Below, piece after piece: positions 1-5,226 of a DNA stretch of 7,927 bases (its first letter is position 1; each line of letters opens with the position of its first letter). Source of the stretch: Enterovibrio sp042096095. Lineage in GTDB: Bacteria; Pseudomonadota; Gammaproteobacteria; Enterobacterales; Vibrionaceae. The position numbers were made by a program, and so were the translations under genes. The DNA lies in contig JBELME010000203.1 of assembly GCA_042096095.1 (NCBI GenBank), positions 1 to 7,927 of the forward strand. The letters run 5' to 3'. Under the pieces are notes generated by a model. It searched no databases. It had not been told where the DNA came from and was given only the letters and a program-made list of their open reading frames with translations.

Positions 1-107
1 CAATAGACCTAAAATCTTTCATGCTGTAAATGTACAGGTCATTAGACTTTCTTTACATTCCGGATGTAAGATCTCACCCACTCAGTACAAAAAAATTAAA
101 AAATATA

Positions 108-539
108 ATGGTGGATATTCAATCGGAGTTTGGCGCTCTGTGTCGTCTGGTTTCACTGAAAGCGTCTAAGCGTTTTCATGACAAACTTGAAGAGCAAGGC
201 ATCAACGTTAGTCCAGAGCAGGCGATTACCATCAATGCAGTGGCAAGTGCAGGTGAGTTACGTCAAGGCGAGCTAATGAGCTTGAGCTATTTAGCAAGCG
301 AGAAATCTAAAGTCAGTCGAGTCGTACAAGGGTTGGTTGTCGATGGTCTGATTGATCGACGCGATGATGTACACGATCGACGCTCTAAGATTCTAACATT
401 GACCGAGAAAGGACAAGCATTAGCAGATAAGTTACTTCAAGCTGAACAGTTTAATGGCGAGCTCGTTTCGTCACTCCTTTCTCAGCAAGAGAGCGCCCTT
501 CTGCAATCAACGTTGAAGAAAGTGGTTAGCGCTCTTTGA
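108..539 (+). CDS. MarR-family winged-helix transcriptional regulator
   Basis: The 143-residue product has the usual MarR length and fold: N-terminal dimerisation helices (about residues 1-35), a winged helix-turn-helix (about 36-100) and a C-terminal dimerisation helix. The wing motif DDVHDRR (residues 86-92), followed by SKILTLTEKG, is a hallmark of the family. The recognition helix is probably in the EKSKVSRVVQGLVVDG stretch (65-80). MarR proteins are cytoplasmic dimers that usually repress nearby genes and release DNA on binding small phenolic or other ligands. The ligand and targets cannot be told here. An upstream in-frame ATG at 30 would add 26 residues that do not resemble a MarR N-terminus, so 108 is preferred, although it lacks a clear Shine-Dalgarno sequence. 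The gene stands alone, with its own terminator 11 bases after the stop. Family assignment is firm; function is unknown. Confidence 0.88.
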   Translation: MVDIQSEFGALCRLVSLKASKRFHDKLEEQGINVSPEQAITINAVASAGELRQGELMSLSYLASEKSKVSRVVQGLVVDGLIDRRDDVHDRRSKILTLTEKGQALADKLLQAEQFNGELVSSLLSQQESALLQSTLKKVVSAL

Positions 540-550
540 GCCTGTCGAAT

Positions 551-576
551 AAGCCCAGTTTACGCTGGGCTTTTTT
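551..576 (+). terminator. Rho-independent terminator after the MarR gene
   Basis: The inverted repeat AAGCCCAG / CTGGGCTT is perfect over 8 bp with a 6-base loop (TTTACG). Its 3' arm runs into six consecutive T residues at 571-576. It starts 11 bases after the stop codon, so it ends the MarR transcript. Confidence 0.9.
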
Positions 577-771
577 CTGCTTATGTCTCTCCTGACATCT
601 TGTTAAAAGCCCCACTCTGCTTAGCATACAGCCATAAACCCTCATCTGTCTCTGCAAAAAAAGCCGTTTATAAACCGTATCTTGTCCTTAAAAAAACTTT
701 CATTTATGCATCATAACCTTGTCATCAGTTGCCGAGAAAAATCGATCATTTCCACCCCAATATGCGCTCGG

Positions 772-801
772 TTGACTACACTTCAATTTCGCAAACAAGA
801 T
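772..801 (+). promoter_or_regulatory. Weak candidate sigma-70 promoter for the 100-residue protein
   Basis: TTGACT at 772-777 matches the -35 consensus at five of six positions. It is followed 18 bases later by CAAGAT (796-801), which matches only three of six -10 positions. Transcription would start near 808, leaving a 16-base leader that contains the AAGGGA ribosome binding site. The remaining sequence from 577 to 771 shows no convincing gene or element, apart from a 10-bp palindrome GTTTATAAAC at 666-675. Confidence 0.2.
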
Positions 802-823
802 TGGCGAATTCAAGGGAAATCAC

Positions 824-1126
824 ATGCTGGCAAGACATCGAAATTACCTGTTGAAAGACACCAAACAACTCCACGCTCATATCGAGGTAAACCCAGTGGG
901 ATTACTCGAAGTGGAGATACTCGAAAAACACCAATGTCACTCTGCTGAGTTTGAGCAATTGAAGTTTGAGCGCAGTGGAAGAGTGACGAAGTTGGTCGGC
1001 AAACACACGTCAAATGGTAAAGCCGTTCACTGGCAACTTCCTCTTGCTAACGACGACGCCAGGGAGCTTGAGAACCTCATAGAAGAAGCAGCCGAAGAGC
1101 TAGAAATATTAATGAGGGACCTTTAA
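824..1126 (+). CDS. Hypothetical 100-residue acidic protein
   Basis: I do not recognise the family. The product has a basic N-terminus (residues 1-15), a central region likely to form beta strands (about 20-74, with one cysteine) and a strongly acidic, probably helical tail (about 75-100, rich in E, L and A, ending in LMRDL). No signal peptide, membrane segment or known catalytic motif is visible, so it is probably a small cytoplasmic protein. The start is supported by AAGGGA at 812-817, six bases before the ATG. A terminator follows at 1190-1220, and the preceding MarR gene also has its own terminator, so this is a single-gene unit. An overlapping reading frame at 682-948 lacks a ribosome binding site and is discounted. 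Coding status rests on the RBS, the balanced composition and the genetic isolation of the unit. Confidence 0.7.
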   Translation: MLARHRNYLLKDTKQLHAHIEVNPVGLLEVEILEKHQCHSAEFEQLKFERSGRVTKLVGKHTSNGKAVHWQLPLANDDARELENLIEEAAEELEILMRDL

Positions 1127-1189
1127 GAACAGTTTTTTTACTGAGCCTAATGCATAAAAATGAATCCACTGTTATCCATTATGCCTTTG

Positions 1190-1220
1190 AGCGTTGTTGA
1201 CGCAGCGCTTTTCTTTTTTG
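1190..1220 (+). terminator. Rho-independent terminator after the 100-residue protein
   Basis: AGCGTTG (1190-1196) pairs with CAGCGCT (1203-1209) over 7 bp including one T-G wobble, with a 6-base loop. The T-rich run TTTTCTTTTTT follows. It lies about 64 bases after the stop codon at 1126 and separates that gene from the LysR gene. Confidence 0.75.
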
Positions 1221-1341
1221 CCTTATTATTAATACAATCTCGACTTTAGCCATTTAAAAATAAGACAACGTTCCAATACACTTCACAATCCTCTTTCCAC
1301 CTTGATGTGTTAAACGATACGTTACTTTCACGCAAGAATTC

Positions 1342-1370
1342 TGGTTTATCTTTCCGCCCTTCTGCATAAT
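1342..1370 (+). promoter_or_regulatory. Candidate promoter of the LysR gene
   Basis: CATAAT at 1365-1370 matches five of six -10 positions and is directly preceded by TG at 1363-1364, close to an extended -10 arrangement. The -35 region 17 bases upstream (TGGTTT, 1342-1347) is poor. A start near 1377 would leave a leader of about 27 bases containing AGGAAA before the ATG. The very AT-rich tract at 1367-1390 may also bind regulators, since LysR genes are often autoregulated, but no clear operator is seen. Confidence 0.35.
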
Positions 1371-1403
1371 ATGAAAATATATATTTAATGGAATGTAGGA
1401 AAA

Positions 1404-2327
1404 ATGGCAAAGGATTTGTTTATTACTCTCGATCTTAATTTACTGCGAACTTTCCTCGTTCTCTTTCAAGAAAAGAACACGCGTAAAGCCGCAGAACGCC
1501 TGTTTGTAACACAGCCTGCCGTTAGCCAAAATTTGAAGAAACTTCGCCACCATTTCAATGATGAACTCTTCATTAAGATACAAACGGGCTTAGAAGCAAC
1601 ACCCGAAGCAGAACGTATTGCTGCTGCCATCCTTCCTCATATTGATGCGCTTTATTCAGCACTTGGCAGCTTGGAAGACTTTGACCCTCAGACCATACGA
1701 AGAAAAATTCGCTTAGCTCTTGGCCCTCAAGTATTAACGTGCATTTCTGGTGCCTTGGTGATTGAATTGAAAAAGCGTGCGCCTCATATTGAGCTCGACC
1801 TCGTTCAATGGACGACATCCACGTTTGATGAAATCAGCAACGGCGATGTTTTGCTTGGCGTTAACTATGAATATCCGTACGTGCCAAAACACGTTAAACA
1901 GGAACAGTTAGCCGTGGTTAATGGCTGCTGCGCAGTGAGAAATGAGCATCCCATCAACGGTGATATAGCCACACCCAAGACATTCTCGAAATACGAGATC
2001 GCATCATTATTGATTCCAGGTTGGAGCGAAGACTTACCCATTGCAGCGAAAGAGTTGAAAGAACTTGGGCTTCCTAACCCCATTGGGTTTCGTTCTGCCT
2101 TTCCAATGGCCATTGTAGATGTGATTCAGCGTACCGACATGTACTACCCGACGACTGACTTATTCCCCTTTGACGACTATTCAAATATTCGACGTGTTGA
2201 TGTTCGAGCAGACAACATTGAATTTCGCTATCCCATTTTAAGCTATACACACCAGCGCAATAAAAACGACGCGCTCGTCGAGTGGCTCAATGAATTGCTC
2301 ACGTTATTAATCTCTGAACCACTATAA
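1404..2327 (+). CDS. LysR-family transcriptional regulator
   Basis: The 307-residue product has the standard LysR architecture and length. An N-terminal winged helix-turn-helix occupies about residues 9-68, with the recognition region KAAERLFVTQPAVSQNLKKL (28-47) and the family-typical ELFIK at 54-58. A linker helix follows (about 65-92), then a two-lobed periplasmic-binding-like effector domain (about 95-300). The DNA-binding part resembles the NodD/LeuO branch, in which EATPEAERI-type sequences follow the wing. Such proteins are cytoplasmic tetramers that bind T-N11-A dyads and respond to small molecules; the effector is unknown. AGGAAA lies just before the ATG. The downstream neighbours are two small exported proteins on the same strand. 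A dyad of the right geometry lies immediately after the stop codon, so these are plausible targets. No truncation is visible. Confidence 0.92.
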   Translation: MAKDLFITLDLNLLRTFLVLFQEKNTRKAAERLFVTQPAVSQNLKKLRHHFNDELFIKIQTGLEATPEAERIAAAILPHIDALYSALGSLEDFDPQTIRRKIRLALGPQVLTCISGALVIELKKRAPHIELDLVQWTTSTFDEISNGDVLLGVNYEYPYVPKHVKQEQLAVVNGCCAVRNEHPINGDIATPKTFSKYEIASLLIPGWSEDLPIAAKELKELGLPNPIGFRSAFPMAIVDVIQRTDMYYPTTDLFPFDDYSNIRRVDVRADNIEFRYPILSYTHQRNKNDALVEWLNELLTLLISEPL

Positions 2328-2354
2328 GCACGACTTATCGTCGTCATAAGCACG
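2324..2354 (+). promoter_or_regulatory. Candidate operator: direct and inverted ATAAG half-sites
   Basis: ATAAGCACG occurs twice, at 2324-2332 and 2346-2354, with a period of 22 bases (about two helical turns). Between the copies lies the inverted half-site CTTAT (2334-2338), giving CTTAT-N7-ATAAG at 2334-2350. That dyad contains the T-N11-A spacing typical of LysR-family binding sites (T2336 to A2348). The first half-site overlaps the LysR stop codon. Position between a LysR gene and exported-protein genes is suggestive; binding is inferred. Confidence 0.4.
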
Positions 2355-2374
2355 TCCACTTAGCCTCTGCCTGC

Positions 2375-2424
2375 GAGACGTCGTATCTTTTCCTTACCGT
2401 TTGGAAAGGCATTTACGACGTTTC
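2375..2424 (+). promoter_or_regulatory. Long leader hairpin upstream of the beta-barrel gene
   Basis: An outer stem pairs 2375-2385 with 2414-2424 (11 bp, one G-T wobble, including the perfect 8-bp ACGTCGTA / TACGACGT). After a small internal loop, an inner stem pairs CTTTTCC (2387-2393) with GGAAAGG (2403-2409), also with one wobble, closing a 9-base loop. That is 18 base pairs in 50 bases. There is no T-run after it, so it is not a normal terminator. It may be a processing, attenuation or small-RNA-binding structure in the 5' leader, or a DNA dyad for a regulator. Confidence 0.5.
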
Positions 2425-2429
2425 ATAGC

Positions 2430-2457
2430 AAGGACGCTCTCCTTTAACATTGAGAGC
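2430..2457 (+). promoter_or_regulatory. Hairpin covering the ribosome binding site, with a competing helix
   Basis: GCTCTC (2436-2441) is perfectly complementary to GAGAGC (2452-2457), which contains the only good Shine-Dalgarno candidate for the ATG at 2463. A competing helix, AAGGA (2430-2434) with TCCTT (2440-2444), uses two of the same bases and loops out the rest, so it would leave the binding site free. This arrangement could make translation depend on temperature, on a small RNA or on ribosome access. Short helices also arise by chance, so the functional claim is inference. Confidence 0.4.
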
Positions 2458-2462
2458 ATATA

Positions 2463-3013
2463 ATGAAAAAGACACTCACAGTAGGCACCGCATTTATTCT
2501 CACCTTTTCTACCATCTCTGTCGCTGATGACTTTAGCGGGCACCGCGTTGGCCTTGGTTATGCCAAAAGTGATGCGGTTTTTGATGGTCAATCCGTCGAT
2601 TGGGGGAAGGGATTCAAACTCGAATACGGCTATGACGTTAACCGTATCCTTGGTGTTAACACCTCCTATTCACGCACCAGCGACGAAGAGGACTTCTTTG
2701 ACATTGCGTCTTCAAAAGTGAAAAGCAACACCTTAAAAATTGCGCTGACATTGGTTACACCTTTGATTTGGATGGGGCTCGCGTAAAACCTTATGGCGCT
2801 ATCGGCCTAGGTTGGAACAAAGACCAGATCAAAGAGCACATCAATGGCCAAGAAATCTTTAACAACACGTACAAAGATTCGTCTCTGTATCTCGGAGCCG
2901 GAGTTCGCGCAAGTTTAGACATGGGTCTTTACGCCGATATTCGCTTTGACTTCCCAACATATGATGACGTTGACACTGACCAATTCTCGTTTTCTGTCGG
3001 TTACAAATTCTAG
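2463..3013 (+). pseudogene. Small outer-membrane beta-barrel protein, frameshifted
   Basis: The first frame begins with a Sec signal peptide (MKKTLTVGTAF..., cleavage likely after SVA at residues 19-21). It continues with alternating aromatic and polar strands (HRVGLGYAKSD, KLEYGYDVN) and stops at 2784-2786 after 107 residues. From about 2741 the same protein continues in the -1 frame as GADIGYTFDLDGARVKPYGA and runs to 3013, ending SFSVGYKF. A C-terminal aromatic strand of this kind is the usual signal for outer-membrane assembly. Restoring one base near 2742 (ATT-G_C-GCT, probably a lost G) gives a 183-residue, eight-strand barrel of the OmpX/OmpA-like size class. The RBS GAGAG lies at 2452-2456. 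The next gene follows after about 25 bases, suggesting an operon. The frameshift is either a true inactivating deletion or a sequencing error. The truncated product would lack half its strands and could not form a barrel. Confidence 0.8.
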
Positions 3014-3038
3014 TCCTATGTTTTAGGAAAATGAGCTC

Positions 3039-3530
3039 ATTATAAAAAAGTCATTTTTCGCAATTGCGCTATTAACAAGCCTTTCTGTCAACGCAGATGT
3101 GCATTTTTCTCCTGATCTAAAGTTGGGTATGCAATGGGGTTTAGGTGCGCAGCTAGGACTGCAAGATGTCATGGGGTTTGAAGCTGTCTATGGCAGCTTC
3201 GGAAGCTCCGACTCTCATTGGTTTTCAGACAAAGAGTCTGTAAAGCATTATCGCGCAGGTATTCAATACGAAGAGAAAAAGTATCAAGCCTACTCTGTGC
3301 AATTGGAGGCCGGCGTTGCTGAGTACAAAGGGAGCCGTAGCTATTACGGTAGAGACAGGGAGGATCTCAAAGCTTACGGGCCGAGCGTGGCAGCAGCATT
3401 AGTGTTTGACTACAACTTACCGATAAAGGTCAGATATGGGCTTGAGTTAAATTACTTTCGACACCAAGAGACTTACTTGCCAAGTGGCCTCGCTCCTCAG
3501 ATTAACGCAGGAATGATCATTCCGCTATAA
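3039..3530 (+). CDS. Small secreted, probable outer-membrane protein with a non-standard start
   Basis: From 3042 the frame reads a clear Sec signal peptide, KKSFFAIALLTSLSVNA, with probable cleavage before DVHF. About 145 mature residues follow with alternating strand-like patterns and many Tyr and Gly (WGLGAQLGL, FEAVYGSF, YRAGIQYEEKKY, YGLELNYF). This suggests a small barrel of about 160 residues in total. There is no ATG, GTG or TTG between the in-frame stop at 3024 and GTG 3099, and starting at 3099 would delete the signal peptide. The only codons in the right place are ATT (3039) and ATA (3042), with AGGAAA at 3025-3030 suitably spaced. Either a rare start codon is used or the start has been lost. 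The C-terminal residue is Leu rather than the usual Phe. It follows the frameshifted barrel gene closely, so the pair was probably one operon. Confidence 0.65.
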   Translation: MIKKSFFAIALLTSLSVNADVHFSPDLKLGMQWGLGAQLGLQDVMGFEAVYGSFGSSDSHWFSDKESVKHYRAGIQYEEKKYQAYSVQLEAGVAEYKGSRSYYGRDREDLKAYGPSVAAALVFDYNLPIKVRYGLELNYFRHQETYLPSGLAPQINAGMIIPL

Positions 3531-3627
3531 CTGAAGGTATTGGATTTAAGGCGCACTCCAAGAGCGACTACTACAAAAATTGTTACCGGATCTGCGGCCA
3601 CGCACCAATGTACATTTAAAGTCACTC

Positions 3628-3636
3628 TGGTAAAAT
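3628..3636 (+). promoter_or_regulatory. Extended -10 promoter for ppaC
   Basis: TGGTAAAAT at 3628-3636 has the TGn extension and a -10 hexamer (TAAAAT) matching five of six positions. The -35 region is poor, as is usual for extended -10 promoters. A start near 3643 gives a leader of about 32 bases before the ATG, containing GAGAG at 3664-3668 as the ribosome binding site. No convincing terminator for the preceding gene is seen between 3531 and 3627. Confidence 0.5.
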
Positions 3637-3674
3637 GCGCCAAAATTCAAATGTGAGCATCACGAGAGCCAACT

Positions 3675-4595
3675 ATGCCAATGTATGTAGTGGGACATAA
3701 GATCCCTGATTCAGATTCAATCTGCGGTGCAATTGCACTTGCATACCTTAAAAACCAAATCGAAGAGCCAGCAGTCGCAACTCGTCTGGGTGAGCTATCT
3801 CCAGAGACAGCGTTCATCCTTGACCGCTTTGGGTTCGATGCGCCTGAGCTAAAACTTAGCTACGCGGGTGAAGAAGTTTACATCGTTGACCACTCTGAAC
3901 TCACTCAAGCACCGGATGACATTGCTGAAGCGACGATCGTGGGCATTGTTGATCACCACAAACTGGGGGATCTAACCACCTCAACACCGCTAGAGTGTTG
4001 GATCCGCCCTGTTGGCTGTTCAAATACCGTTATCAAGATGATGTACGATTTCTATGGCGTTGCTATCCCTAAAGATATTGCTGGCATCATGCTGTGCGCA
4101 ATTCTTAGCGACACTGTGATCTTCAAATCGCCAACTTGCACCACGGCAGACATTCGCTGTGTTGAAGATCTGGCCGAGATTGCTGGCATCGAAGATTACA
4201 AAGCATTGGGCATGGACATGTTCAACGTGAAGTCTTCTGTTGCTGGTACACCAACACGCGATCTTGTTATGCGTGACTTTAAAGATTTCAACATGAACGG
4301 CAACCTAGTGGGTATTGGCCAACTTGAAGTTGTTGACCTGGCTGTTTTTGATGAAATCAAAGAAGAGCTAGAAGCTGACATTGCTACGCTAAAAGAAGAA
4401 GGCCAACGTCACTCTGTGATGCTTCTTCTTACAGACATCATGAAAGAAGGTTCAGAGTTGCTTGTTGTTTCTGACGACGTAGCAATCATTGAACGCGCAT
4501 ACGGTCAAAGCACAGAAAGTGGCCGCGTATGGCTAGATGGTGTTCTGAGCCGCAAGAAGCAGGTTGTTCCACCACTTCAAGACGCATTTGCATAA
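3675..4595 (+). CDS. ppaC: Manganese-dependent inorganic pyrophosphatase (family II)
   Basis: This cytoplasmic enzyme hydrolyses pyrophosphate to two phosphates, which makes nucleic acid, protein and other biosynthetic reactions irreversible. The 306-residue product matches the family length. The N-terminal DHH domain (about 1-188) shows the metal ligands of family II enzymes: H8, D12 and D14 in GHKIPDSDS, D72 in IVDHS, the DHH motif at 93-95 and D146 in LSDTVIF. The C-terminal DHHA2 domain (about 195-306) carries R200 and the substrate-binding SRKKQ at 292-296. All key residues are present, so it should be active with Mn2+ or Co2+. Family II enzymes are much faster than the common family I type. 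There is no CBS regulatory insert. GAGAG lies six bases before the ATG. The gene has its own promoter and a strong terminator, so it is monocistronic. Confidence 0.97.
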   Translation: MPMYVVGHKIPDSDSICGAIALAYLKNQIEEPAVATRLGELSPETAFILDRFGFDAPELKLSYAGEEVYIVDHSELTQAPDDIAEATIVGIVDHHKLGDLTTSTPLECWIRPVGCSNTVIKMMYDFYGVAIPKDIAGIMLCAILSDTVIFKSPTCTTADIRCVEDLAEIAGIEDYKALGMDMFNVKSSVAGTPTRDLVMRDFKDFNMNGNLVGIGQLEVVDLAVFDEIKEELEADIATLKEEGQRHSVMLLLTDIMKEGSELLVVSDDVAIIERAYGQSTESGRVWLDGVLSRKKQVVPPLQDAFA

Positions 4596-4614
4596 TCAAT
4601 TGCAACGAATACTG

Positions 4615-4644
4615 AAAAGGGGCGGATTTATCCGCCCCTTTTTT
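4615..4644 (+). terminator. Rho-independent terminator after ppaC
   Basis: GGGGCGGA (4619-4626) pairs perfectly with TCCGCCCC (4631-4638) around a TTTA loop. It is flanked by AAAA on the left and six T residues at 4639-4644 on the right. It begins 20 bases after the ppaC stop codon and is very strong. Confidence 0.95.
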
Positions 4645-5226
4645 CGCACTAGCATCGTTCTAGGGCGTTTAAAGGCATCACTTCGAGCGACCTTAAATGG
4701 GCAAATCACCACCTCTCACTCACACACGATCTCAGTAATGATATGAGACATGTTACTTATGATGACACTCGACAATCTCTCATTGTGCTGCGACAACCCT
4801 CGAATCAGCCCGCCTATTCTTACCCTGAGCTTCAGCTTCGCCATTTTGACTAAATAAATAGACATAATTAGCACGCATTTTGGTGGATTATCACTGATAT
4901 TTTGCTCATTAATGAAACAACTAGAATATCCGTCATTTCAGCCATTTAGCTGGGCATTTTTCTCATTTCTTACGTTCAACCCCACACGCTAACCACCTAA
5001 ATTCTGTACCTTTCTACACTTCTGCATCCAATTCGCCTATTTAAAACCAAGCTTCTCGTTTTTCAACTAATGTAAATTTAAATAACGTAAATTCTCATTA
5101 AATAAACAATTGATGTCACTTAGTGCGAAGACTGCAAAGATTTTTAGCACTACTATCTATTAGATTTTGTATTGTTAACAAACTCAATAAATAAAATTAT
5201 AAAAAAATCGAACCATAGGAGCAGGT
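4645..5226 (+). promoter_or_regulatory. Long AT-rich region upstream of the adhesin
   Basis: No credible gene is seen in these 580 bases on either strand. The region becomes increasingly AT-rich toward the adhesin and probably holds its promoter and regulator sites. Elements visible by eye are a direct repeat GTAAATT at 5072-5078 and 5087-5093 (period 15), an inverted repeat TAGTGC / GCACTA at 5121-5126 and 5147-5152, and a perfect 10-bp palindrome TTGTTAACAA at 5172-5181. TAAAAT at 5192-5197 could be a -10 box, with TTGTAT at 5167-5172 as a poorly spaced -35. The ribosome binding site AGGAG is at 5217-5221. Such regions upstream of biofilm adhesins are often controlled by c-di-GMP-responsive activators and H-NS, but no specific site is recognisable. 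Confidence 0.45.

Noticed and set aside
30..107. N-terminal extension of the MarR regulator from ATG at 30
   Set aside because: The added 26 residues do not resemble the family N-terminus and have no good ribosome binding site; the ATG at 108 gives a normal length.
682..948. 88-residue frame on the + strand
   Set aside because: It has no ribosome binding site, an atypical composition, and overlaps the better supported gene starting at 824.
2394..2591. 65-residue frame on the minus strand over the barrel-gene leader
   Set aside because: It overlaps the signal peptide region and the leader hairpins and has no supporting start signal.
2735..2741. Programmed -1 frameshifting at A-AAA-ATT in the barrel gene
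   Set aside because: The heptamer does not fit X-XXY-YYZ because the second triplet is not uniform. No clear stimulatory hairpin follows, and restoring one G gives a better protein at the junction.
3099..3530. GTG at 3099 as the true start of the second exported protein
   Set aside because: It would discard a textbook signal peptide that reads in frame immediately upstream, and no ribosome binding site is placed before it.
4564..4746. 60-residue frame overlapping the end of ppaC
   Set aside because: It runs through the ppaC terminator stem and has no ribosome binding site.
4935..4975. CAGC/GCTG hairpin followed by a T-rich stretch as a second terminator
   Set aside because: The stem is only four base pairs and no gene precedes it, so chance is more likely.
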